A DNA stretch of 64,000 nucleotides, from the NCBI RefSeq assembly GCF_947241705.1, contig NC_079256.1:62001-126000 (forward strand), given 5' to 3'. The notes beneath the pieces were generated by a model. It worked only from the letters and a program-made list of their open reading frames with translations. It ran no database searches and had not been told where the DNA came from. This DNA comes from Saccharomyces mikatae IFO 1815. Lineage: Eukaryota > Ascomycota > Saccharomycetes > Saccharomycetales > Saccharomycetaceae. Position numbers and translations under genes: made by a program. Below, in pieces: positions 52,530 to 62,299 of the stretch. Positions within the stretch are counted from its first letter, which is position 1. Each line of letters starts with the position of its first letter.

Positions 52530-52937
52530 TTTTGCAATCCGATATTCTCCTTGTGTTTTTATGATAGTGTCAACGTAACGTAAATCATTTATTTGAGTAT
52601 GACTTTTTTTAAGTCAGTTTCTTTTTTTCTTTTTCGGGAAAATAATCCTATGGTAAGTAGTAGTAACAACAAGAACAACCAAGAGGATAGTGAAACTTGC
52701 AAGATTTTTGGTTTGATGAAACAACTTGGGTTTTCTTAAATACTATAAAAATATACGTATGTATAAAAAAGAAAGAAACAATACGAAAAGGATAGGGAAA
52801 AGAGGGAAAAAAAATAGAGAGGAAAAAAAGTATAACGTGAAGGCTTTATGGGACGTGTGGTGAGGTTGAGATCGTTGCAATGTTATGGTGAGGTAGTGTA
52901 CAAAAGAGAGAGAAATAGCGGAGTAAAAGCATATGGT
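52530..52937. other. FUN26 promoter and CCR4 3' flank (408 bp)
   Basis: The region is AT-rich with purine runs (52760-52830) on the + strand and a T run near 52600-52630. I recognise no gene or confident regulatory motif in it. Confidence 0.55.
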
Positions 52938-55374
52938 TTATACCTTTCTGCTGCCTGTATTTGTTTTCATAAATTCAAACCTTGCTAACAGTGGTATATG
53001 GTCACTGGGGAATTTGTCGTTGGGGAACCCAATGAACTTACTTACGTAGTCAGGGTCTACTTCGCCTAATAGCCCGCGGACCCTGAGAGCGTGTGTGGAA
53101 AACCATATGTAGTCAATGACGTCTGTGAAGGAGGGTGTGAAATTGGTGAATGGCAGTTCTCCGATACAATTGTAACTAGATTTCAAAGCCAAGTTATGCG
53201 AGAAATTCTTTTCTGACATGTAACCGAAATCTCTGCCATTTCCCTCCTGATTTATTTGGACACGACCTGTACTTATCAATTCGTATACGGCGGAATTGAT
53301 ATATGAATTGAAATCACCACAAATAAGCACCGGAGATTTTTTTATATCCTGTCTAAAATTGTGTGTCGTCTCTTCCCTGAGCAGTGTTTCCAGATGGTCC
53401 AGCAACACACCCACTTGGAACGTCTTAACATCATTGAATTTTGGATCCCAGTGTAAATGTGTGGTGACCGCCCATATGGTATCACCGCTAGGGATGTGTT
53501 GCAGCTTTAAGAAGAGCGCAACGTTGTCCTTATTCATCGCACGATTTAAATAGTCTTCGGTTCTTTGGAACTTTTTGTGTTTCATCCAAGCACCACTAAA
53601 ATCCATAGCGTCCTTGGTGATCAATTTGAATTGGTCTTTCTTGAAGAAAATACAACATCCATCGACTTTCTTGGAATCCTTAGAATGCATGGTCTTGGCC
53701 CTTGCCTTTGCATGGAAAATACCAGTATAACCATGCTTATCCAATAAGGGCACCCAGTAGTCTTCAAAAGTCTTGGACTCCACTTCTTGTAAACACAATA
53801 GATCGCTATCATATGACAGAATCTGTTCCTTTAACTTATTGCGTCTGTAATCCCAACTCAACGCCCAGGATGGTGTGTAACGGTACATCTTTGGAGTAGC
53901 ATAGTGTTGGCAGAGGGTATTGTAGGATAAGACGGTGAACGTCCTCTTGGCCAAATCGACGGACAAATGTTCTGTGGATTGCTGTAAAGAGTCGTACTCC
54001 CTCTGTGGTTCCCCATCGGTATTGATTTCAATGAACCTACGTTCGTGTGGTAAAGAAATTTCCGGTCTGTTATCTCTTAAATAGAAAATCAATCCTGTGA
54101 CAGATTTTTCTGTGAGGATCTTCAAAAATTGCCTTTCTAAGGGGTTTCCCTCTACACCAAGGAATTGCAGGTTGCACAAGTTGCCGAACTCCCATGGTAA
54201 TGTGGTGATCATATTGTCGAAAAAGTATAGGTATTTAAGTTGAAAACATGAGCCCAAGTCCGGGGGCAGAGACGTCAATCTGTTGTGTGACAGGTCCAAA
54301 ACACGTAGGTTACTTAGGTGCTTGATCTCTGGAGGTAATTCGGTGAGGCTGTTACCATTTAAATACAGCCTCGTTAGAAAATCGTACTTGAAGATGTTGG
54401 GACTGATGTTGAAGATTTGTAAGTTGGACAAGTCTAGCGCGTGCCATAATTGGTCATCGTACTTGGAGTCCTTGGGCATGACCATTCTGTTTTCAATGTC
54501 GTCATCTTCATCGATACTGTACTGAGAGAGTTTCTTGTGTTGCAAGAGCGCCTGATTAGCTTCGTCCTTGCCATTAGCAAACAACTCTATTTTCGGGGTC
54601 AATGGTGTGGACACTGCACTGTTAGCAGCAGTACCTGAAGGAGTGCTGTCGCCCGTGGGCTGTTGTTTCTTCGCAGCTTTATTCTCAGTGAGAGTATCGG
54701 CCATCTCCATTAGAGCCTGCTTGGTGCAGTCGACTAGTGATTTGGAGGCTTCTGCAATGTGGGATTGTTGAAAGTCGGCAGGCTGCAGAGAAGATGGTGC
54801 AGCTTGAGGTCCAGAGCCCATTTGGCCCGGCGCCTGCTGTGGCACCTGCTGCTGTACCTGCGCTTGTTGCTGCGCTTGCTGAGCCTGTTGCGTAGCCAAG
54901 TACTTCTTCATGGCGTTTTGCCTGGCATAGATGTTGGGCTGTCCCAAAGATTGTGCAGAAACTGCAGCCAGGTGCAATTGAAGCTTCCAGATCGGGTTGT
55001 TTAGTAAAGAAGGGTCATCCAAGTGTGGGTGTAATAAAGGGTTGCTGGCGTTTACATTGATGTTCACAGGCGTGCCCACGGTTGGAATCATCCCTATAGG
55101 ATTGGCTGCGCCAGTCGAGGCGTTCATCATCATCCCGGTACCACCGCCATTGTTGTTATTGTTGTTATTGTTGCTGTTGCTATTATCCATGTTCATATTG
55201 AGCATGTTCGCGTTCCCGTTAGCCAATTGGTCAAGCAACTGGCGCGAGTTGTTATTGCTGGGAGTGTGTACATCGTTGTTGCTCATGAGCCCCGGTGGAG
55301 GTATATTAGAAAGCTGGTTGATGTGTAGCTGCTGCTGTAGGGTATTCGGTGTACCCTTTCCTAGTAGTCCGGCA

Positions 55375-55409
<35 letters not shown>

Positions 55410-55457
55410 TTGCTGCGGGCCCAGGTTAGGGTAGCCTAATAAAGAAGCGTCGTTCAT
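52938..55457 (-). CDS. CCR4: Ccr4, catalytic deadenylase of the CCR4-NOT complex
   Basis: Ccr4 is the main cytoplasmic poly(A) 3'-exonuclease and is held on Not1 through Caf1. The 839 residues compare with 837 in S. cerevisiae. The N-terminal region is rich in Gln and Asn, with 13 consecutive Gln at residues 15-27 and further Asn and Gln tracts. Leucine-rich repeats (about 340-455; [36 protein letters not shown]) bind Caf1. The C-terminal exonuclease-endonuclease-phosphatase domain (about 510-830) has the catalytic signatures [16 protein letters not shown] and [11 protein letters not shown], so it appears active. Start ATG at 55457. Confidence 0.98.
55377..55415 (-). repeat. CAG/CAA tract encoding 13 glutamines in Ccr4
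   Basis: Thirteen in-frame glutamine codons, a mixture of CAG and CAA, sit near the N-terminus of CCR4. The interruptions suggest moderate stability. Length probably varies between strains. Confidence 0.9.
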
Positions 55458-55721
55458 TAGCGGAGGTGTGCAGGGATAACGTCAGTCGGAGGTCCCTTAC
55501 TGGTGTCCCTTATGTTTTGCCTTCGCATAGTAGAACCCACTGTAAGATGGAAACTTTTTCAATTTTTTTTCGTTGTTGGCCCGTTTTTCGCAAGAACGGG
55601 CGATAACAAAAGGCCTAACTAAACGGCTACTTTACCTTAGATCCACCATGGGAAGGTTTCACTCTTATACTGCTTACTGATATATGTATATTTTGTTGGG
55701 ATATGTAGTTACTTATCAATG

Positions 55722-56720
55722 CTAGAGCACGATCCACGTGGTAGCACAGCCGCCAAACACGAGAGGCTTGCTAGAGTACTGGCCTGCGAACTGCAGGCCA
55801 GGCCGCGAACCTTTCTGCGGACCACAGTTTCCATGCTCCCCCCAGCCCCAGCAATATACTTGATAATGCCGGGACTTGCCTTCTTGATTGGTTGTTACAA
55901 GGACACCATGCTCGCTTCCAGTCGTGATATCGACGATGGGAAGGCCTAGGCCCTCTTGCGGGAACAGTTGTGAGTGTGTGCCTCTACCAAACGACTCCAC
56001 GGTATTGAGGCGCCTATCCCAGATGTGGATCGAAGTCCACATGCACTTGACCACAAGGTCGCGTCTCGCCTGTTGTTGTTCGAGCTGGAACCCCATGGGC
56101 AGGCGACCGGATGCGTGTACTATGCGGCCGTCTTTGTCCACTATTACTATGAAGTCCTTGCCCATGGCGACGTAATCCACGGATACAGACCCTGTATCAC
56201 ACACTAACGTAGGCTCGGCTATTGATCGACATTTTTGCTTCTGCAATTGGCATTTGGTGTTGCTGCCCCACCCGTATACCTTGGTGCCTTGTGCCACTGC
56301 GAAATTCTGAAAGCATCCGTAAACTGCAATGCGCCCATCGCTGGGATGCAGCGGTATGTGTAGCTGCTTGAACCCGTAACTACCGCTCCCTCGCTGCCAG
56401 ATGTGACCAGCAGCATCAACAATAACTGACGTGTCCCAGCCGCACGCTATATCTACCACAGGTGCTGCTACTTCTACTGGCGTCCAGCCACGCACCTGCT
56501 GCAATGCTTGCTCACCGTTCAGTTCGCCCCGTCTGTTATCTCCACATCCCATCACTTTTCCATCGTGCATCAGCACTAAACTGTGGTTTCCACCACACGC
56601 TATCTTCTCCACTATTCCACCATTGCCCATCGCAGACCTCTGCGGCGTGTCCATGTCCTCATCGTGCGCCAATCCAAGTTGTCCTCGTCCGTTGGACCCA
56701 AATGCGTATACACAACTCAT
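55722..56720 (-). CDS. ATS1: Ats1, RCC1-like repeat protein of the Kti11/13 tRNA-modification group
   Basis: Ats1 (Kti13) is a beta-propeller of RCC1-type repeats. It binds Kti11 (Dph3) and supports Elongator-dependent tRNA wobble-uridine modification and diphthamide synthesis. The start is ATG at 56720 ([13 protein letters not shown]), because the extra upstream codon at 56723 is TTG. This gives 332 residues, close to the 333 of S. cerevisiae. Repeat signatures include [41 protein letters not shown] and [11 protein letters not shown]. This protein diverges from S. cerevisiae more than most neighbours. It is divergent from FUN30. Confidence 0.95.
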   Translation of the reverse strand: MSCVYAFGSNGRGQLGLAHDEDMDTPQRSAMGNGGIVEKIACGGNHSLVLMHDGKVMGCGDNRRGELNGEQALQQVRGWTPVEVAAPVVDIACGWDTSVIVDAAGHIWQRGSGSYGFKQLHIPLHPSDGRIAVYGCFQNFAVAQGTKVYGWGSNTKCQLQKQKCRSIAEPTLVCDTGSVSVDYVAMGKDFIVIVDKDGRIVHASGRLPMGFQLEQQQARRDLVVKCMWTSIHIWDRRLNTVESFGRGTHSQLFPQEGLGLPIVDITTGSEHGVLVTTNQEGKSRHYQVYCWGWGEHGNCGPQKGSRPGLQFAGQYSSKPLVFGGCATTWIVL

Positions 56721-57034
56721 CAATCAAGTCTGTAACCGTCTTTACCAACTTATAATCACCCTATTGCATCACTTGGGCTTTGGTTCTGCTTGCATTATTA
56801 AGGCTCAAACGGCTGCGTTACCCCCGTCGCCGCGAAATTTTTCATAATTTTTCACTTTGTAGGATTAAAAGTGAAGATTATGAGCCCATCTCGCAATGCA
56901 ACACGTAAGTCCAACCTGCCCTGTTGCGTTATATACTGCTTTTAATTCGTGTTTTTGGCTACTGTTAGGCACTTGACTATCGAGAGCAAGAAAAAAGAAG
57001 AAAAGAGGTAAGAAAACACGCTACAGTTGAAATT
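56721..57034. other. ATS1/FUN30 divergent promoter (314 bp)
   Basis: A GC-rich patch (GTTACCCCCGTCGCCGCG near 56817-56834) that resembles a weak Reb1 site lies next to AATTTTTCA repeats. I see no gene. The motif calls are tentative. Confidence 0.4.
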
Positions 57035-60000
57035 ATGAGCGGCTCCCATTCAAACGATGAGGATGACATAGTGCAAGTGCCCGAGACGTCCTCTCCCACC
57101 AAGGCAGCGTCGTCATCTCCCCTAAAGCCTAGCTCGTCGACGATTCCGGATGCAAACGTAGCCTCTCTGAGGAGCAGGTTCACTTTCAAGCCTTCTGATC
57201 CGAGCCAAGGGGCCCATACTTCAAAGCCGCTCCCATCTGGAAGTCCTGAAGTGGCACTGGTTAACCTGGCGAGAGAGTTCCCTGATTTCTCTCAGACTCT
57301 GGTACAGGCTGTTTTTAAGTCTAACTCCTTCAACTTGCAGTCTGCCAGGGAACGTCTTACGAGATTGAGGCAGCAGAGACAAAACTGGACATGGAACAAG
57401 AACGCATCTCCCAAGAAGGCAGAGACCCCGCCACCTGTCAAAAAGGCATTGCCATTGGCTAATACAGGCCGTTTATCTTCTATTCATGGCAACACTAGCA
57501 ACAAGTCTTCCAAGATCACTGTGGCCAAACAGAAAACGTCCATCTTTGACCGTTACTCGAACGTCATCAACCAGAAACAATACACTTTTGAACTGCCAAA
57601 TAACCTGAACATAGACTCCGAGGCACTCAGCAAGTTGCCCGTGAACTACAACAAAAAGAGAAGACTGGTTAGAGCAGATCAGCATCCAATGGGTAAGTCT
57701 CATGAGTCTGCCTCTACGCAATTAGGATCTGCAAGGGAGAAACTCCTGGCGAGCCGCAAATACGGCGGCCGTACGGACGACAATGAGGAAGAGGAGGAGG
57801 AAAGTATGATGACCGACGACGACGATGCAAGTGGCGACGACTATACGGAATCCACGCCGCAAATAAACCTTGATGAACAAGTTTTACAGTTCATTAATGA
57901 TTCTGATATTGTCGATCTCTCCGATCTCTCCGATACCACCATGCATAAGGCACAACTGATAGTCTCCCATAGGCCCTATTCTTCCCTAAACGCCTTTATA
58001 AATACAAAATTTAGTGATAAGGACACTGAGGAGAATGCTTCGAACAAGAGGAAAAGGCGCGCAGCGGCAACTGCCAACGAAAGCGAAAGGTTACTTGATA
58101 AGATTACCCAAAGTATTAGAGGTTACAATGCAATTGAGTCCGTGATCAAGAAGTGTTCCTCCTACGGTGATTTGGTAACTTCACAAATGAAGAAATGGGG
58201 TGTACAAGTGGAAGGTGATAACTCCGAGTTAGATTTAATGAACCTTGGTGAAGATGGCAACGATGATGACGATGATGAGGATAATAATAGTAATAATAGT
58301 AGTAGTAATAGTAATACTGCTGGTGCGAATGACGATGGCAAGGAAAAAGAGGACGCAAGGGCTGTGGTGGAAGGTTTTGATGAAACTAGTGCGGAACCCA
58401 CACCCGCGCCAGCTGAAAGAGAAACGAAACGAACTAGGAACACAGCCAAGTCTGAAGCAGATGGGGACGAAGAAGATGTAGATTTGGAAGCAATTGATGA
58501 CGAGCTGCCACAGTCGGAACATGAAGATGACGACTATGAAGAGGAAGACGAGGACTATAACGATGAGGAAGAGGATGTGGAATATGACGATGAAGATGAT
58601 GATGATGATGATGACGAATTTGTGGCCGTAAGAAAAAACAGACATGTCGCTTCCACCACAAACAGAAACGGTCGTAAACCTATTGTTAAGTTCTTCAAAG
58701 GCAAACCCAGATTGTTAAGTTCAGAAATTTCATTGAAGGACTACCAGCAAACCGGCATAAACTGGTTGAATTTGCTATATCAAAATAAGATGTCATGTAT
58801 TCTTGCAGACGATATGGGTCTAGGTAAGACGTGTCAAGTCATTTCATTCTTCGCATACTTGAAACAGATAAACGAACCAGGGCCTCACCTGGTTGTTGTG
58901 CCATCGTCGACGTTAGAAAATTGGTTAAGGGAGTTCCAGAAATTCGCGCCTGCCTTAAAGATTGAGCCCTACTATGGCTCTTTACAAGAGAGGGAAGAAC
59001 TGCGTGATATTCTGGAAAGGAACTCTGGAAAATATGATGTTATCGTGACCACGTATAACTTAGCTGCAGGCAATAAATACGACGTTTCATTTTTGAAAAA
59101 TAGAAACTTCAACGTTGTGGTTTATGATGAAGGCCATATGTTGAAAAATTCCACATCAGAGAGATTTGCAAAATTGATGAAGATTCGGGCAAATTTCCGT
59201 CTTTTATTGACTGGTACACCCTTACAGAACAACTTGAAGGAACTAATGTCGCTTTTGGAATTTATCATGCCTAATCTTTTCATTTCTAAAAAGGAATCAT
59301 TTGATGCAATCTTCAAACAACGTGCTAAGACCACGGACGACAACAAAAGTCACAACCCGTTATTGGCGCAAGAAGCCATCACAAGAGCGAAAACAATGAT
59401 GAAGCCGTTTATTTTGAGAAGACGTAAGGACCAAGTGCTGAAGCACTTGCCACCAAAGCACACGCATATCCAATACTGTGAGTTGAACCCAGTGCAAAAG
59501 AAAATATATGATAAGGAGATTCAAATTGTGTTAGAACATAAAAGAATGATTAAAGATGGTGAATTGCCACAACAAGAAAAAGGAAAATCTAAAACACAAT
59601 CATCAAGTTCCAAAAATCTAATAATGGCATTGCGTAAGGCTTCTCTTCACCCGCTTCTATTTCGAAATATTTATGATGACAAAATGATTACTAAAATGAG
59701 TGACGCCATCTTAGATGAACCTGCATATTCAGAGAACGGTAACAGGGAATATATTAAAGAAGACATGAGTTATATGACGGATTTTGAATTGCATAAGCTA
59801 TGTTGTAACTTCCCCAACACGTTGTCCAAGTATCAACTTCATAACGATGAGTGGATGCAATCGGGTAAGATTGATGCCCTAAAAAAATTGTTGAAAACAA
59901 TCATCGTGGACAAACAGGAAAAAGTTCTGATATTCTCTTTGTTCACTCAAGTCCTGGATATTCTAGAAATGGTGCTGTCCACGTTGAATTATAAATTTTT

Positions 60001-60409
60001 AAGATTAGACGGGTCCACGCAAGTGAACGATAGGCAACTATTGATTGATAAGTTTTATGAAGATAAGGAAATCCCTATTTTTATCTTATCAACAAAAGCA
60101 GGTGGATTTGGTATTAACTTAGTCTGTGCAAATAATGTTATTATTTTTGACCAAAGTTTTAACCCACATGATGATAGACAAGCTGCTGATAGAGCACATC
60201 GTGTCGGGCAAACAAAAGAAGTCAATATAACAACATTGATTACTAAGGATTCGATTGAAGAGAAAATTCATCAACTAGCGAAAAATAAACTAGCATTGGA
60301 TTCCTATATCAGCGAGGATAAAAAATCTCAGGATGTGTTGGAAAGTAAAGTTAGTGATATGTTGGAAGATATAATCTATGATGAAAACTCGACACCAAAG
60401 AAAACGTAA
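57035..60409 (+). CDS. FUN30: Fun30, SNF2-family chromatin remodeller
   Basis: Fun30 is an ATP-dependent nucleosome remodeller (SMARCAD1 family). It acts in silencing, in DNA-end resection past Rad9-bound chromatin and in transcription-coupled chromatin. The 1124 residues compare with 1131 in S. cerevisiae. The N-terminal region has a CUE-like segment (about 70-110, LVNLAREFPDFSQTLVQAVF) and S/T-P sites. A long acidic tract (about 395-530) has Asp/Glu/Asn runs of variable length. The ATPase has Walker A GLGKT at 595-599 and DEGH at 698-701. The C-terminal helicase lobe has KAGGFGINL and DRAHRVGQTKEV. Start ATG at 57035. It converges with LDS1. Confidence 0.97.
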   Translation: MSGSHSNDEDDIVQVPETSSPTKAASSSPLKPSSSTIPDANVASLRSRFTFKPSDPSQGAHTSKPLPSGSPEVALVNLAREFPDFSQTLVQAVFKSNSFNLQSARERLTRLRQQRQNWTWNKNASPKKAETPPPVKKALPLANTGRLSSIHGNTSNKSSKITVAKQKTSIFDRYSNVINQKQYTFELPNNLNIDSEALSKLPVNYNKKRRLVRADQHPMGKSHESASTQLGSAREKLLASRKYGGRTDDNEEEEEESMMTDDDDASGDDYTESTPQINLDEQVLQFINDSDIVDLSDLSDTTMHKAQLIVSHRPYSSLNAFINTKFSDKDTEENASNKRKRRAAATANESERLLDKITQSIRGYNAIESVIKKCSSYGDLVTSQMKKWGVQVEGDNSELDLMNLGEDGNDDDDDEDNNSNNSSSNSNTAGANDDGKEKEDARAVVEGFDETSAEPTPAPAERETKRTRNTAKSEADGDEEDVDLEAIDDELPQSEHEDDDYEEEDEDYNDEEEDVEYDDEDDDDDDDEFVAVRKNRHVASTTNRNGRKPIVKFFKGKPRLLSSEISLKDYQQTGINWLNLLYQNKMSCILADDMGLGKTCQVISFFAYLKQINEPGPHLVVVPSSTLENWLREFQKFAPALKIEPYYGSLQEREELRDILERNSGKYDVIVTTYNLAAGNKYDVSFLKNRNFNVVVYDEGHMLKNSTSERFAKLMKIRANFRLLLTGTPLQNNLKELMSLLEFIMPNLFISKKESFDAIFKQRAKTTDDNKSHNPLLAQEAITRAKTMMKPFILRRRKDQVLKHLPPKHTHIQYCELNPVQKKIYDKEIQIVLEHKRMIKDGELPQQEKGKSKTQSSSSKNLIMALRKASLHPLLFRNIYDDKMITKMSDAILDEPAYSENGNREYIKEDMSYMTDFELHKLCCNFPNTLSKYQLHNDEWMQSGKIDALKKLLKTIIVDKQEKVLIFSLFTQVLDILEMVLSTLNYKFLRLDGSTQVNDRQLLIDKFYEDKEIPIFILSTKAGGFGINLVCANNVIIFDQSFNPHDDRQAADRAHRVGQTKEVNITTLITKDSIEEKIHQLAKNKLALDSYISEDKKSQDVLESKVSDMLEDIIYDENSTPKKT

Positions 60410-60645
60410 AATTGATTAATTGAAAAAGTAAAGAAAGAAGCCAAAAACGGAAGAAGAGTTAGTACATGTTTTCCTCTGCATAATCACATCATGTGAATAA
60501 AATCTTGATAGAACAAGAAGAAAAAAAAAGGGATTAGTTGAGATATTTCTAGTGTATAGTATATATGTATGTATACATACATATGTTGGTGTGTATAGCT
60601 AGATAATTTTGAATCTTTCAAAAAAGTAAAACACTATTTTGTTCA

Positions 60646-61632
60646 TCAATTTACTTGTTCGTTGGTCTGTTGAGGTACTGCTTCAATTTCAGTATGAGTT
60701 TCTACTACAGTTTCAGTTTCAGTTTCAGGAACCATTGGGTAATCAACATTAAATAAAACACTGCCAATGGTATTGGTGGAAATCGCAAATCCTGCTAAAA
60801 TAGGTACAGACTCGATCAAACCTGCTAATAAACCAAACGATGTATATTGACCCATGTGAAGGTAGATATTTTCACGTCTTTGTATATTACTGAAGTTCTG
60901 TAAACGTAAAACCTTCGTGAAGTAAATTTGAGCGATGAAGGGAGAGATTAAAATATGGAAAAGAATGGGACCAAACAGGGGGAAAAAAGATATAGCCAGG
61001 AGTGCCAAGAGAACGACTAGTCCTAAAAAATACTTGATCACTTTGAAGGGGAAATAATAAGCCCAAAAATACACAGAGTTAATAGGCACATAGTACTTGA
61101 TGGGTTTTACCCCACTGAAATCCTGCTCTAATCCATTCTTTTTAAGGCACACTTCTACCAAATGATTGTTGAAGTGGCTCAGTCTCATAAACAACAGAGT
61201 GAAGACATTTGCTTGTAAAAATGAATGAAAGATGGCAATGAAAAGGCCAATCGGACCCAACACAATCAAAAAAGCCGTATACATAGGTGTAATCGTAGCC
61301 CAGTAAACAAAGCTCACAAGGGCAAACATCACTAAGTATATTGATAATATCCCCAGCATAGTCGTTGAGTAACTGCTCTTACTGGTGTTAAACTCCAAAA
61401 ACCCCTTGAAAGGATACATGAACGCACCTCCTGTGAACGAATCCTTGAAAAAGTTCATTAGCACGTACCTCGTACGATTCACTAGTTTCGTGATGTGCTT
61501 TTTATAAACTTTATCCAAGTATTGGTTGAAAGGGATATTGATATATGGAAGTTTCTCATACGACTGGCCCCCGCCGAACTTATACACCAAACCACCAACC
61601 CCAGCAAGTGCTAATGAACCTGTAAAACTCAT
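60646..61632 (-). CDS. LDS1: Lds1, sporulation-associated membrane protein
   Basis: Lds1 (YAL018C) is one of three related proteins (with Rrt8 and Lds2) found on lipid droplets next to the prospore membrane, and it contributes to spore-wall dityrosine assembly. The 328 residues compare with 325 in S. cerevisiae. Hydrophobic segments lie at about 92-115, 118-145 and 205-235, with others after that. The core (TPMYTAFLIVLGPIGLF) is nearly unchanged. The C-terminus is acidic and variable and carries an expanded Thr-Glu repeat coded by GAAACT units (60709-60726). Start ATG at 61632. A middle-sporulation element lies 160 bp upstream. Confidence 0.94.
   Translation of the reverse strand: MSFTGSLALAGVGGLVYKFGGGQSYEKLPYINIPFNQYLDKVYKKHITKLVNRTRYVLMNFFKDSFTGGAFMYPFKGFLEFNTSKSSYSTTMLGILSIYLVMFALVSFVYWATITPMYTAFLIVLGPIGLFIAIFHSFLQANVFTLLFMRLSHFNNHLVEVCLKKNGLEQDFSGVKPIKYYVPINSVYFWAYYFPFKVIKYFLGLVVLLALLAISFFPLFGPILFHILISPFIAQIYFTKVLRLQNFSNIQRRENIYLHMGQYTSFGLLAGLIESVPILAGFAISTNTIGSVLFNVDYPMVPETETETVVETHTEIEAVPQQTNEQVN
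60709..60726 (-). repeat. Hexanucleotide repeat (GAAACT)3 in LDS1
   Basis: Three exact AGTTTC units on the + strand encode Glu-Thr repeats near the Lds1 C-terminus, with degenerate copies on the 5' side. The S. cerevisiae protein as I recall it lacks this run. Confidence 0.8.
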
Positions 61633-62299
61633 ATTCTGTTGTTGTTGTTACTATTTTGAATATGTATTTCTAATTTATTACTAAAACCACAGTCACAATA
61701 CACTACTGACAAGAATAAAAGTAGATCTAACCTTCTTTGTCAGGTGTAAATATATGTATTTATATATAATTAATATACTATACACAAGGTGTCACAAAAC
61801 CAGTAAGATCCCGTCGTATTATTATGTCACGTGGCCTATATCCAGTACGGGTAATGAGTTTAGAAACAAGGGTTTTTTAAGTAAGTGATTACATGACAAA
61901 GAAGTGGTAAACAAGATTTGACAAGGGGCAGGTCGGCAACCGTAGCAGAGCATTCGTTGAAAAAGGAAATCAACGTTATAAAGTATAGCCGCCATATTAT
62001 TTTCCTGTTTCCTTCTTTTTTTTCTTTGTTCAAAGTGACGTTGTATCTATTTCTGTTCCACAACGGCTTTTCTAAGATTGGAATCCCTTGATATCGTTAC
62101 AACAGCGACCTATTATAGTTAATTTGCCAAGTTTTTTTTCGCATTTTCAGTAATTTAGAAACTAGAAAAAGCAGCATACCAATTGATTGAGAGTTTTTCA
62201 CTGTCAATTCCGTGTTTTTGTTTTATTTTTTTTTAATTTTGTTTTGTTTTGTTTTATTCTCCCTACCTAATTTGCATAAAACTGTAATATCAAGAAAGA
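61633..62299. other. LDS1/PSK1 divergent intergenic region (667 bp)
   Basis: Several motifs stand out. GTCACAAAA at 61791-61799 is a full match to the Ndt80 middle-sporulation element, with AT-rich TATA-like sequence between it and LDS1. GTCACGTG at 61826-61833 matches Cbf1. CGGGTAA at 61848-61854 matches Reb1. TAGCCGCCA at 61986-61994 is close to URS1. A TTTTG-type repeat (about 62217-62262) precedes the PSK1 start. No gene is seen. Confidence 0.6.
61791..61799 (+). promoter_or_regulatory. Middle sporulation element (Ndt80 site) upstream of LDS1
   Basis: GTCACAAAA fits gNCRCAAAW at all positions. It lies about 160 bp from the LDS1 ATG, the usual distance. LDS1 is known to be induced in mid to late sporulation in S. 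cerevisiae. Confidence 0.65.
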
